From the NCBI GenBank assembly GCA_027484685.1, contig JAIXSO010000052.1:62001-126000 (forward strand): a stretch of 64,000 nucleotides of DNA. The letters run 5' to 3'. The notes under the pieces are model-generated. The model did not search any database. It saw nothing but the letters and a program-made list of their open reading frames with translations, and was not told where the DNA came from. How positions within the stretch are numbered: position 1 is the first letter of the stretch; every line of letters starts with the position of its first letter. The position numbers were made by a program, and so were the translations under genes. This document shows positions 8,727 to 17,415 of the stretch, in pieces. This stretch comes from Bacteroidota bacterium (GTDB taxonomy: Bacteria > Bacteroidota > Bacteroidia > UKL13-3).

Positions 8727-8777
8727 CTTGCTAGCTCAAATGGTAATCCCCAACTTTGGGGATGGATACTTGCTAGC
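8727..8777. repeat. Palindromic intergenic repeat with flanking CTTGCTAGC copies
   Basis: A perfect hairpin ATCCCCAA-CT-TTGGGGAT (8746-8763) is bracketed by two direct copies of CTTGCTAGC (8727-8735, 8769-8777). No T-run follows, so it is not a typical intrinsic terminator. It resembles a REP/BIME-like unit. The rest of the 8716-8929 gap shows nothing I can interpret. Confidence 0.6.
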
Positions 8778-8929
8778 ACAAGTGTATATAATGCATAAAA
8801 GCCAGTTGCTTTCGATTTGCGATACAAAACATTTAATACAAGGATTTTCACCTCTTTTCAACCATCAGTTTCTACAAAAACCAACCTGCATATTTTTAAT
8901 ATATTTGAAAAGTTTTAAAATGTAACGAC

Positions 8930-9496
8930 ATGAAAATTTTAAATCAAACCGTAGATATGAACATCAAAACATTCACCATTTTGCTTTTTGCCATTTTATT
9001 AATAAATGCTTGCGGTAAAGATGATTGTGACAAAACAACTATTAATAAGTATGTAGACAAAAGCTACTTACCTTATATAATACCCTACCGTGATACCAGC
9101 ACACGCTTGTTCTTAAAAAATGGGAAAGACACCTTACTTTTTAAAAGCCAAGGCTTAAAGGAAACGGTTAACGATTACTACAATACATTTAGGTGCGAAA
9201 CCTTTAAACTACAACAATATAGCCTTAAAATGGCAGCAAGCGATACTGATTTTTTTGAAGTGAAATTTTTTGCAATATACAATGGCATTCCATCTTTTTT
9301 ATATGCTACAAAATATTCCCAAACGAATGAAGTTGACTATGATTTTTTAGCTAGAAGAAGTATTAAAGTACTAAATCATTTATATGATAGTGTTGCTTTC
9401 AATTATAATAATTTTGGAGATTCAGTTTATTCCAAATCAAAAATAGGGGTAATTAGAATCAAGTCTTTAAATAGCACTTACGAATTAATCAAATAA
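8930..9496 (+). CDS. Hypothetical lipoprotein, paralog-like to the 7157-7738 protein
   Basis: This is a 188-residue predicted lipoprotein with the lipobox region ILLINACGK. The ATG at 8957 (MNIKTFTILLFAILL...) gives the more standard lipoprotein signal. The ATG at 8930 adds nine polar residues. The mature part shares with the 7157-7738 product an early Cys pair, a KDTLLFKSQGL strand, a mid-protein Cys and hydrophobic C-terminal strands. No known family is recognised. It stands alone between two palindrome-bearing gaps, so it is probably monocistronic. Confidence 0.75.
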   Translation: MKILNQTVDMNIKTFTILLFAILLINACGKDDCDKTTINKYVDKSYLPYIIPYRDTSTRLFLKNGKDTLLFKSQGLKETVNDYYNTFRCETFKLQQYSLKMAASDTDFFEVKFFAIYNGIPSFLYATKYSQTNEVDYDFLARRSIKVLNHLYDSVAFNYNNFGDSVYSKSKIGVIRIKSLNSTYELIK

Positions 9497-9614
9497 ACCA
9501 ATGAAAAACTCCCATCTTCCATCATCTCCACCAATCCCTATCAGAGGTGATTGATGATTATCTGATACTACATTTTATTTTAAATCCGTGCTGCGCTACC
9601 TTAGGTTAAAGGAA

Positions 9615-9670
9615 AGTTGGTAAAAAAGTTGGTCTTTTATAATTGCTAAAATAAATAGCATTTACCAACT
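9615..9670. promoter_or_regulatory. Inverted repeat upstream of dgt
   Basis: AGTTGGTAAA (9615-9624) is mirrored by TTTACCAACT (9661-9670), and TGCTA / TAGCA pairs nest inside. A second AGTTGGT lies at 9628-9634. The structure ends 20 bp before the dgt start, in the position of a promoter or 5' leader. It could be an operator or simply another intergenic palindrome. Confidence 0.4.
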
Positions 9671-9690
9671 TGCTTTATTTTATTTGCAAC

Positions 9691-11046
9691 ATGACAATGA
9701 ATTGGCAGCAGCTTTTAAAACCTTACAGATTTAACCAAACTTTACAAGACAATAAAACGAGCAGAACTGAGTTTGAGCGCGATTTTGACAGGGTGGTTTT
9801 TTCTGAATCGTTCAGAAAACTGCAAGATAAAACCCAAGTTATTCCATTGCCCGAAAACGATTTTGTGCATAACAGATTAACGCATAGTTTAGAAACTTCG
9901 AGCGTGGGTCGCAGTTTGGGTCGCAAAGTATCAGAAGCATTGCTCCAAAAATACCCTGATTTACAAAAAGAAATAAGCAGTTACGATATTGGTTGCATAG
10001 TGGCTGCGGCTTGTTTGGCTCACGATATTGGAAATCCGCCTTTTGGCCACAGTGGCGAAGATGCCATTAGGGAATATTTTTTAAATGGAAACGGAAAAGA
10101 GTTAGAAGCAAGTATTAATAATGCCAAGCAATGGGCTGATTTAATTAATTTTGAAGGCAATGCCAATGGTTTTAAAATAGTATGTAATTACAGTGGAAAC
10201 GATAAAGGTTTGCGCCTAACTTACCCCACTTTGGCTGCATTTAGCAAATATCCAAAAGAGAGTTTACCCAAATATGCCGATAAAAAAGTAAGTGAAAAAA
10301 AGTTTGGCTTTTTTCAAAGTGAGGTTGCTTATTTTAACGATATAGCTCAAAAGTTAGGTTTGTTAAAAATTAGGGAAGATGAGCATTTAAATTGGTGCAG
10401 GTATCCTTTGGCTTTTTTGGTGGAAGCAGCCGATGATATTTGCTACAGCATCATTGATTTTGAAGATGGGTTAAACCTAAAGTGGATTGATTTTGAATAT
10501 GCCAAAAAACTGCTAGTTCCTTTTGTCGAAAATTTTAAAGAAGATAAATTTAACGAAATGACTTTTGAAGGGCAAATTGGCTTTTTACGTGCATCAGCCA
10601 TTGATAATTTAACCAACGAGTTGGCTCAAATTTTTATGCAAAACGAAGAAACCATTTTGAACGGAACGTTTAATAATTCGTTGATTAAATTGAGCAGTAA
10701 AATTCATTTAATTGAACAAATAAAAACCATTACCAAAGAAAAGGTATATAAAAATAGGGTAGTGCTTGAAATAGAAGCTGCCGGTTTTGAAGTAATTAGC
10801 GGGTTATTGCACATTTGTATAAATGCTGTAAACCAGCATTTTGAAGCACAACACAATGCTAATTTTAAATTTTATAGAAGCGAAAAAGTAATAGAATTAA
10901 TTCCAGAACAGTTTATAGGTAAAGGTAAAATTCCGCACACAGATTTGTACACTAGGGTAATGAAAATTTGTGAGTTTATTTCAGGCATGACCGATAATGC
11001 AGCCATTAGTTTTTATAGGAAGTTGAATGGAATTCAGTTAGGGTAG
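9691..11046 (+). CDS. dgt: Deoxyguanosinetriphosphate triphosphohydrolase (dGTPase)
   Basis: The protein has about 451 residues and is an HD-domain dNTP triphosphohydrolase, which splits dGTP (or other dNTPs) into the nucleoside and triphosphate. Signatures are SRTEFERDFDRVVFSESFRK and the first metal His in RLTHSLETS. The HD pair is in CLAHDIGNPPFGHSGE, and a downstream Asp lies in VEAADDICYSIIDFEDG. The length fits the large dGTPase subgroup. I start it at ATG 9691 (MTMNWQQ). The frame is open seven codons further to a TTG at 9670, but that lies inside the inverted repeat. It is probably a single-gene unit acting in the cytosol. Confidence 0.93.
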   Translation: MTMNWQQLLKPYRFNQTLQDNKTSRTEFERDFDRVVFSESFRKLQDKTQVIPLPENDFVHNRLTHSLETSSVGRSLGRKVSEALLQKYPDLQKEISSYDIGCIVAAACLAHDIGNPPFGHSGEDAIREYFLNGNGKELEASINNAKQWADLINFEGNANGFKIVCNYSGNDKGLRLTYPTLAAFSKYPKESLPKYADKKVSEKKFGFFQSEVAYFNDIAQKLGLLKIREDEHLNWCRYPLAFLVEAADDICYSIIDFEDGLNLKWIDFEYAKKLLVPFVENFKEDKFNEMTFEGQIGFLRASAIDNLTNELAQIFMQNEETILNGTFNNSLIKLSSKIHLIEQIKTITKEKVYKNRVVLEIEAAGFEVISGLLHICINAVNQHFEAQHNANFKFYRSEKVIELIPEQFIGKGKIPHTDLYTRVMKICEFISGMTDNAAISFYRKLNGIQLG

Positions 11047-11087
11047 ATTAGGGTTGTTGATTGAAAAGTTGATTGGTTTAAGTATCG

Positions 11088-11112
11088 ATGCCTTCACTCA
11101 AAGTGAAGGCAT
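11088..11112. repeat. Perfect 11-bp-stem hairpin
   Basis: ATGCCTTCACT - CAA - AGTGAAGGCAT is a perfect palindrome 42 bp after the dgt stop. There is no T-run on either side, so terminator function is doubtful. It may be a dispersed palindromic element. The remaining 11113-11323 is AT-rich with no feature I can support. Confidence 0.55.
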
Positions 11113-11323
11113 GGGTAAAGAGGAATATAAATCCATGTTCATTTGAAATATTTTACACTCACAGCAATTTATTTTTAACAACTAAATAATTGATTTACTC
11201 ATGCTAAAAAAAATAATGTTCAAAAAACAACTAATGCCATGAATTGCCATTGTGCTTTAGCCAACGGCAAAGAAGAAAAGTTTATTTTAGCAAACTGAAT
11301 ATCTTGAAACTATCAATCTTTAT

Positions 11324-14047
11324 CTATTTTACAATCATTATTTTTTTATGGAATTGTTGGCCGTTGTTTTCAAAAATTATTTGATACAAACCATCATTGT
11401 TTTCTAAAAGCCTAACTTCCAATACATCATTATTTTTAGTATAAGTTTCAAAATTTACCTCTTTGCCAAACATATCTATTACATTTTTTACTTTTAAATT
11501 TAAATGGTTAAGCTGTTCAATATAAATTGTTCCATTTGACGGATTGGGATAAAGCATTATATTCAGTGCTTCAATGGTTTTAGTTCCGCTTGTTGATTCT
11601 GTAGTAAAGCTCCAACTGTTGTTTTGGCTAATGCCAACAAAGTTGTTTCCTGCCAAATCCTTAAAAGCTCCATTTTGAACCAATACATAAATATTAGCAT
11701 TATTGGCAAATCCTCCGTGTATAATATCAACAGTACTTCCATTTATACTAACCTGATTTGAACTAGCGCTTATGGTGTATTTTAAATTATTGTTTTCGTA
11801 AATTAAAATATTGCCATTTCCTTTGGTAATAGGCTCATTAAAGGTTATTTTTAAATTATTTAGTTTAGATACATTGGTTGCATTATTATTAGGTAATAAT
11901 ACGCTAATGTTTGGTGGAGTTAAATCAATGGTTCCGCTACCTAAATTGGTTTTATAATCTTGGCCATTATTATTATCCCATGTACCATTTCCATTGTTAA
12001 ATGCAGCTGCAAAATTGGTAATGGCATTACTTGGAACACTAACTGTGGTAACCCAATTTTGGCCAACTTTAGTCATGTTGGCATCTAAAATTGGTTTTGT
12101 CCAATTATCAAAACTATAATGCATTATTACTTGGCTTTGGTTAGACAATGAACCAGCATAAGTAACTTGAAGTTGGCTGCCAGGAGCTGGATTTACAGGA
12201 TTATAGTTTACACCACCGGTTGGAATACCACCGCCACCATTGCTACTGCTTTGAAAAAATCCTTCGCCTAAAGCACCAATTAATCCTGGCCCATTTAATA
12301 CATAAATACCTGCGCTACTCGGTGATACCGTAAATGATAAAGTTCCATTGCTAACTGTAATGCTATTTCCAGTTATTGCATCTCTGTAAATGCCATTTGT
12401 TAAACCACTAAAATTAAAAGTCACATTTCCATCTTTTGCTAGGCCAACTGCCACTTCGCTTGTGTTGAATTTTCTAACAAAACCTACACCATTACCTTCA
12501 TTAGTTCCATCCCATCTCCAATTGCCTTTTTGTAATGCAGGAACTGCTTTTCTAATGGCATTTAGTTTTCTAATATGTTTATAAACTAAATGGTTTGGCG
12601 CATTAGCAAATTCATTTCCAAAATAAGCTCTTCCCGTTAAATCTATAGAGTAGTTAATATCATTGCTGTTATGTATATCGGTGTAAGCGCCTTTTTTAAA
12701 TTGTGTTTCAGTTCCATAATAAACACATGGCAATCCTCTCCAGGTAAACATAAAGTTTAGCGCTGCTGCAAGGTTTTCTGCACTGCCATCGTAGCGTTTA
12801 TTCCAATCATTATTTGGGCCAAAATCGTGGTTATCTAAAAACAAAACATTGGTACTTGGGTCTGCATATAAATCATCGTACCTAGCAGCAGCTTTAACTC
12901 CCGAAAAGCCTTCTCCTTTGCCAAATAAATGAAAAGTGCCCATTGCAAAAAAATCAAGAACGGCTAAACCGCTATTGGCTGAGTTTTTGGTGGCTCCTCG
13001 CCAAGTGTACCAATGCGGGTTTATTTCTTCTATTTGATGCAGTTCATGTCTTTTTTGTGCTACTTCACCAAAAAACATCAAGTTGGGATTTACTTGTTTA
13101 AATTTATCTACAAAATAAAGTACATCTCGCTTTGGCATGTGTTTAATTGCATCTAAGCGCATGCCATCAATGCCCATATCAATAAAGGTTTTATAGGCTT
13201 TAAATAAATAATTCCTAACACTATCGCCACCTGTAAAAAAATCTGGTGTATCTCCAGCCAAAGCTCTCCAATACAAATTAGTGGTATCGTCATAACCTTG
13301 TGCAAAACCATTTCCTGATTTATTGAACCAAGCCGCATCGCTAGTGTTTACATAACTTTCCATGCCAGGCCAATTGTAAGCTGCCAAGTTTTGATTGTAA
13401 GGTGCAGGCATTTTAGCAATATTAGCCCTACTCCAAATTTTTCCATCATCTGGATTTGGCGTTAAACCATCATATTGCCAATTTGGGTTGTCGGTTAAAG
13501 TACCGCCATTTATGTTTTTGCCCCAAGGTTGTGTAGGGTCAGTATTATACTTTATTTCAGAGCGTCCTTTTATTCCAAATCTGCCAGCGTGATTTAAAAC
13601 CACATCCAAAAATATTTTAATTCCTTTATTATGTGCCGAGTCTATTAAGTTTTTAAAAGTATAGCCTGGGGATTCTAATCGTGGGTCTACTTTGGTAAAA
13701 TCCCAAGCGTGGTACCCGTGGTAATCAAGTGGACTTCTGTTTTGAACAATTGGGGTAATCCAAATGGCAGTAAATCCTAAATCTTTAATATAATCAAGTT
13801 TTTGAACCAAACCTTTAAAATCGCCTTTCCAAGTTACATCATTGCTGCCAGCATAATTGCCATTATTTGGGTTTCCTGGAAAATAAGAGCACCATTCACT
13901 GGGTCTGTTATTGCTTGGGTCACCATCAAAAAAACGAGTTGTCATTAAAAAGTAAATACTTTCTTCTCTGATATCGGTCTGTCCAAAAACGCGCAGCATG
14001 CTAAAATAAATGGCTACAAACAATAATATAAATTTAAAAAATCTCAT
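11324..14047 (-). CDS. Secreted GH13 alpha-amylase with starch-binding and T9SS sorting domains
   Basis: The protein has 907 residues. A signal peptide (ending RVFGQ) precedes a GH13 catalytic barrel (about 30-590). Predicted catalytic residues are the nucleophile Asp299 in GMRLDAIKH, the acid/base Glu328 in FFGEVAQ and the stabiliser Asp408 in LDNHD. Region I is LDVVLNHAG. A CBM25/26-like module follows at about 605-700 (SFDNWTKPI, FNNGNGTWDNN), then an SbsA/Big_5-like Ig domain at about 705-815. The C-terminal 80 residues (MLYPNPSNG ... KKIMIVK) are a type A T9SS sorting domain. It should hydrolyse starch or glycogen at the cell surface or outside the cell. It is transcribed opposite to tatA. 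Confidence 0.95.
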   Translation of the reverse strand: MRFFKFILLFVAIYFSMLRVFGQTDIREESIYFLMTTRFFDGDPSNNRPSEWCSYFPGNPNNGNYAGSNDVTWKGDFKGLVQKLDYIKDLGFTAIWITPIVQNRSPLDYHGYHAWDFTKVDPRLESPGYTFKNLIDSAHNKGIKIFLDVVLNHAGRFGIKGRSEIKYNTDPTQPWGKNINGGTLTDNPNWQYDGLTPNPDDGKIWSRANIAKMPAPYNQNLAAYNWPGMESYVNTSDAAWFNKSGNGFAQGYDDTTNLYWRALAGDTPDFFTGGDSVRNYLFKAYKTFIDMGIDGMRLDAIKHMPKRDVLYFVDKFKQVNPNLMFFGEVAQKRHELHQIEEINPHWYTWRGATKNSANSGLAVLDFFAMGTFHLFGKGEGFSGVKAAARYDDLYADPSTNVLFLDNHDFGPNNDWNKRYDGSAENLAAALNFMFTWRGLPCVYYGTETQFKKGAYTDIHNSNDINYSIDLTGRAYFGNEFANAPNHLVYKHIRKLNAIRKAVPALQKGNWRWDGTNEGNGVGFVRKFNTSEVAVGLAKDGNVTFNFSGLTNGIYRDAITGNSITVSNGTLSFTVSPSSAGIYVLNGPGLIGALGEGFFQSSSNGGGGIPTGGVNYNPVNPAPGSQLQVTYAGSLSNQSQVIMHYSFDNWTKPILDANMTKVGQNWVTTVSVPSNAITNFAAAFNNGNGTWDNNNGQDYKTNLGSGTIDLTPPNISVLLPNNNATNVSKLNNLKITFNEPITKGNGNILIYENNNLKYTISASSNQVSINGSTVDIIHGGFANNANIYVLVQNGAFKDLAGNNFVGISQNNSWSFTTESTSGTKTIEALNIMLYPNPSNGTIYIEQLNHLNLKVKNVIDMFGKEVNFETYTKNNDVLEVRLLENNDGLYQIIFENNGQQFHKKIMIVK

Positions 14048-14131
14048 AATCAGTCTTTTTAGTGACTACAAATAAAACAAAAATCAAAAAAAAGCCATCA
14101 AAAAAATAATTTCTAAACAAAAAATAAACCT

Positions 14132-14139
14132 TACATTCG
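14132..14139 (+). promoter_or_regulatory. Putative -7 element of tatA
   Basis: TACATTCG matches TAnnTTTG at all but one base and ends 20 bp before the tatA ATG. No convincing -33 TTG was found. Confidence 0.4.
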
Positions 14140-14159
14140 TAGCCCAAAATCAATACGTT

Positions 14160-14378
14160 ATGAATTACACATTATTATTTATAGGAAACTTAGGTGGTGG
14201 CGAATGGATATTAATATTATTGGCTATCCTTTTATTATTTGGTGGTAAAAAAATTCCAGAATTAATGCGTGGCATTGGTCAAGGAATGCGCGAATTTAAC
14301 GATGCTAAAAAAAGCGTAAAAGACCAAATAGAAGATGGAATGAAAGCTAAAGACAAAGAGAAAAAAGATTCAGAATAA
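14160..14378 (+). CDS. tatA: Sec-independent protein translocase subunit TatA/E
   Basis: A 72-residue protein with a short N-terminus (NLGGGEWILIL), one transmembrane helix ending LLLFGGKKIPELMRGIG and an amphipathic then charged tail rich in Lys/Glu. The F-G-x-K-x-(I/L)-P hinge is diagnostic of TatA/MttA/Hcf106 proteins. TatA forms the twin-arginine translocation pore with TatC, which is not in this window. An intrinsic terminator at 14410-14441 separates it from gatA, so it is likely transcribed alone. Confidence 0.95.
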   Translation: MNYTLLFIGNLGGGEWILILLAILLLFGGKKIPELMRGIGQGMREFNDAKKSVKDQIEDGMKAKDKEKKDSE

Positions 14379-14409
14379 TCTAGCTCTTTTATTTAAAAAT
14401 ATTTCAATT

Positions 14410-14441
14410 AAAAATTCCTCTTCGTTTAGAGGAATTTTTTT
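14410..14441 (+). terminator. Intrinsic terminator after tatA
   Basis: A 12-bp stem AAAAATTCCTCT (14410-14421) / AGAGGAATTTTT (14428-14439) with a 6-base loop continues into T residues. It lies 31 bp after the tatA stop. Confidence 0.85.
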
Positions 14442-14488
14442 GTTTAATAATAACTGCTAATTATAGCATCAAAACCCAATTAAATCTG

Positions 14489-15913
14489 TTGGAAAATTAT
14501 ATTTCTTACTCGCAAATTAGCGAAGCTTTAAATAGCAAAAAAACCACTGTTACTGCTTTAGTTGACCAATATTTGCAAAATATTGAAAGCAAAAAACATT
14601 TGAATGCTTTTTTAGAGGTGTGGGCCGATGAGGCCAAAGCTGCTGCGCAACAAATTGATAAAAAAATAGCAGATGGCACCGCAGGAAAATTAGCCGGAAT
14701 GGTAATTGGTATTAAAGATAATATTTGTTATAAAAACCATAAAGTTTCAGCTTCGTCAAAAATTATTGAAAACTTTACATCGCTTTATTCAGCTACAGCC
14801 GTTGAGCGTTTATTAGTCGAAGATGCAATTATTATTGGTAGGCTAAATTGTGATGAGTTTGCCATGGGTGCTTCAAACGAAAATTCGGCTTACGGCACTG
14901 TTTTAAACGATTTTGATAATACCAAAGTTTCAGGCGGAAGTTCGGGCGGAACAGCAGTTTCGGTACAGGCACAACTTTGCCATGCAGCATTGGGTAGCGA
15001 TACCGGTGGTTCAATTCGTCAGCCTGCGGCCTTTACAGGTACTTTTGGATATAAGCCAACTTATGGAACCATATCTCGTTGGGGATTAATTGCTTATGCA
15101 AGTAGTTTCGATATTATTGGCCCAGTTACCAAGTCGGTAGATGATACACAACTTTTACTGTCAATAATGGCTGGTGCTGATGAGTACGATGCTACTGCAA
15201 TTCAAGAACCAACAAACGATTTTAGTTTTGATTTAGGAACTCAAAAACAAAGAATAGCGTATATTCAAGAAACCTTAGATATGGAAGGTGTTCAACCAGA
15301 AGTTAAAGAGGCCACATTTAAATTAATTGAAAAATTAAAGGCTGAGGGACACATTGTAGAAGCCATTAGTTTGCCAGAGTTAAGTTATGTAATTCCAGTA
15401 TATTATACCTTAACTACTGCCGAAGCCAGCAGTAATTTATCGCGTTATGCAGGCATGCATTATGGGTTACGTAGCAAAAATGCAGTAGATTTAGAAACCA
15501 CCATTCGTAAATCGAGAACAGAAGGTTTTGGCCCAGAGGTAAAACGCAGAATTATGCTAGGAACGTTTGTGTTAAGTTCAGGCTATTACGATGCCTATTA
15601 CACCAAAGCACAAAAAGTGCGTAGGGTGGTGGCTAATAAAACAGCCGAAATATTTAAAAATTATGATTTTATACTTTCGCCAACTACACCAACTACTGCA
15701 TTTAAAATTGGAGAAAAAAGCAATGATCCAATTCAAATGTATTTAGCTGATATTTTTACTGTTCATGCCAATATTGTTGGCATTCCAGCTATTTCGTTCC
15801 CTTATGGAAATGATAATGAAAATATGCCAATTGGTTTGCAGTTAATGGCTAACCACAAACAAGATGCTAAATTATTAGCAATGGTCAAAAATATAAGACC
15901 AAATATACTTTAG
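14489..15913 (+). CDS. gatA: Aspartyl/glutamyl-tRNA amidotransferase subunit A
   Basis: This is a 474-residue amidase-signature protein. The Ser-cisSer-Lys triad is visible: Lys in IGIKDNIC, cis-Ser in KVSGGSSGGTAV and the nucleophile Ser in GSDTGGSIRQPA. GRLNCDEFAMGASNENSAYG is the GatA-specific segment that separates it from other amidases. It supplies ammonia from glutamine for converting Glu-tRNA(Gln) or Asp-tRNA(Asn) in the GatCAB complex. gatB and gatC are not adjacent. The start is a TTG, since no ATG occurs before conserved sequence. Terminators lie on both sides. Confidence 0.95.
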   Translation: MENYISYSQISEALNSKKTTVTALVDQYLQNIESKKHLNAFLEVWADEAKAAAQQIDKKIADGTAGKLAGMVIGIKDNICYKNHKVSASSKIIENFTSLYSATAVERLLVEDAIIIGRLNCDEFAMGASNENSAYGTVLNDFDNTKVSGGSSGGTAVSVQAQLCHAALGSDTGGSIRQPAAFTGTFGYKPTYGTISRWGLIAYASSFDIIGPVTKSVDDTQLLLSIMAGADEYDATAIQEPTNDFSFDLGTQKQRIAYIQETLDMEGVQPEVKEATFKLIEKLKAEGHIVEAISLPELSYVIPVYYTLTTAEASSNLSRYAGMHYGLRSKNAVDLETTIRKSRTEGFGPEVKRRIMLGTFVLSSGYYDAYYTKAQKVRRVVANKTAEIFKNYDFILSPTTPTTAFKIGEKSNDPIQMYLADIFTVHANIVGIPAISFPYGNDNENMPIGLQLMANHKQDAKLLAMVKNIRPNIL

Positions 15914-15956
15914 GGTGTTTACATCTTAATTACTTATTACAAATTTTTTTAAATTT

Positions 15957-15994
15957 TAGGCTACACTTGCATTCCATCAAGTGTAGCCTATTTT
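15957..15994 (+). terminator. Intrinsic terminator after gatA
   Basis: A perfect 13-bp stem TAGGCTACACTTG / CAAGTGTAGCCTA (15957-15969, 15978-15990) with an 8-base loop is followed by TTTT. The next gene starts only 16 bp after it. Confidence 0.88.
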
Positions 15995-16009
15995 ATTATT
16001 TAATACCAA

Positions 16010-17305
16010 ATGAATTTAATATCGAAAAATATAAATACAAATCTTTGCAAGCAAGCTAAAACATTGGCCATTTTGTTCATGTTATTAGTTCCTATTTTTA
16101 CATTTGCCCAAGACCAAGTTTATATTCAACGATTGGCAGCCTTACGCTCACAAACTGAGTTGATTTACAATCCAGAAGTAAAAAAACACATTGAAGCGTA
16201 TATTCAAAATCCGGCTAAAACCCGCGATTTGATTAGTTTGAGTAAATATTATTTCCCCATTTTAGAAAAACATTTAAAAGCTAAAGGTTTACCAACCGAT
16301 TTAAAATATTTGGCTGTTTCTTCATCGGAATTGAACCCAACTTTTGCTAACGGAAATGGAGCAAGTGGCATTTGGACCATGAGTTATACCGTTTCTAAAA
16401 TGTATAAACTGAAAGTAAATACTTATGTGGATGAACGCAGAGATGTAAACAAATCATCATCAGTATTTGCGCAGCATTTTAAAGATTTATATAGTATTTA
16501 TAAGCAATGGCCTTTGGTAATTGGTGCTTATGGATGTTCGCCAATTTCCATGAATAAATGTATTAGAATGGCAGGTAATAGCTTATACTACTGGGATATT
16601 TTTCCGTTTTTACCTACTAATTGCCGCGATTTATACCCACAATTTGTTGCAGCTACTTATATTTTAAATTATTACAAGGAGCATGGCATTAAATCGGCTT
16701 CGGCCGATTTGGTTTACGATAGTGATAGCGTTTTGGTAAATAAATGGCTTTCGTTAAGTCAAATTTCAAACACTTTAGGTGTTGATTTAGATGAACTTAG
16801 AAAATTAAACCCCATATTTAAAAAGGATATTATTCCAATGAGTACCGATGGGTATTATATAAAAATACCTAAAGCGAAAGCGAAATTATTTTATTTATTA
16901 AGCGACAGTGTTTATAAGCCAATTAATACCGATGTATCTCCTATAGTAATTCAAAAAGAAGAACCTGTAGATGTACAAGACCATACCAGTGTGGTGGCCA
17001 CCAACTTGCCCGAAAATATTGACCCTCCTAAGAAAAAAGGAAAAGCTAAAGAGGAGGTAGAACCGAAAAAACAAAAAATTGTAAAGGTTTTTTATGTTGT
17101 AAAACGTGGTGATGTGCTTGGAGATATAGCCGATTGGTTTGACTGCACCACTAGCGATGTAAAAAAATGGAACAAACTTAAATCGAACAATATTCAAAAA
17201 GGAAAGAAACTAACTTTATTTGTAGATGGTAGTAAGTCAGGTTATTATAAAAGAATAAATAAAATGCCTACCAAACAAAAAAAGAAATTGAAACGTAAAG
17301 ATTAA
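16010..17305 (+). CDS. LysM protein with a degenerate MltD-like (SLT) transglycosylase domain
   Basis: The protein has 431 residues with a signal peptide ending TFAQ. The SLT-like domain (about 50-200) keeps the MltD frame: LPTDLKYLAV, GASGIW, the VDERRDV segment and the LVIGAY strand. However, active-site positions differ. The catalytic Glu of the family's (L/I)ESxFNP motif aligns with Ser105 in AVSSSELNP, the Gln of GLWQ is Thr123, and the Asn of AYNAG is Gly175. Glu107, two residues away, is the only nearby acid. LysM-like repeats follow at about 245-290 and at 360-410 (VKRGDVLGDIADWF). Inference: a peptidoglycan-binding, possibly non-catalytic relative of MltD. Confidence 0.85.
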   Translation: MNLISKNINTNLCKQAKTLAILFMLLVPIFTFAQDQVYIQRLAALRSQTELIYNPEVKKHIEAYIQNPAKTRDLISLSKYYFPILEKHLKAKGLPTDLKYLAVSSSELNPTFANGNGASGIWTMSYTVSKMYKLKVNTYVDERRDVNKSSSVFAQHFKDLYSIYKQWPLVIGAYGCSPISMNKCIRMAGNSLYYWDIFPFLPTNCRDLYPQFVAATYILNYYKEHGIKSASADLVYDSDSVLVNKWLSLSQISNTLGVDLDELRKLNPIFKKDIIPMSTDGYYIKIPKAKAKLFYLLSDSVYKPINTDVSPIVIQKEEPVDVQDHTSVVATNLPENIDPPKKKGKAKEEVEPKKQKIVKVFYVVKRGDVLGDIADWFDCTTSDVKKWNKLKSNNIQKGKKLTLFVDGSKSGYYKRINKMPTKQKKKLKRKD

Positions 17306-17362
17306 TAGAGATGTTACTGAATTATTATTTATTGAAAAATAAGAAATTTAAGTAAAAACACC

Positions 17363-17393
17363 TTGTTAAGAATTAATTTTAACAATACTTTTG
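17363..17393 (+). promoter_or_regulatory. Bacteroidota-type promoter of ndk
   Basis: TTG (17363-17365), 20 bp spacer, then TACTTTTG (17386-17393), an exact TAnnTTTG. The ndk ATG is 22 bp downstream. This is the best full -33/-7 match in the window. Confidence 0.75.
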
Positions 17394-17415
17394 CACCGCA
17401 AAAAATAATAACAAA

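Noticed and set aside
8726-8800. tRNA-like stretch (TAGCTCAAATGGTAA resembles a D-arm)
   Set aside because: No acceptor stem, anticodon arm or T-arm (GGTTCGA-type) can be completed. The following palindrome explains the local symmetry.
8651-8925. Two small frames across the palindrome region
   Set aside because: Composition is not protein-like, they cross the hairpin, and no start context supports them.
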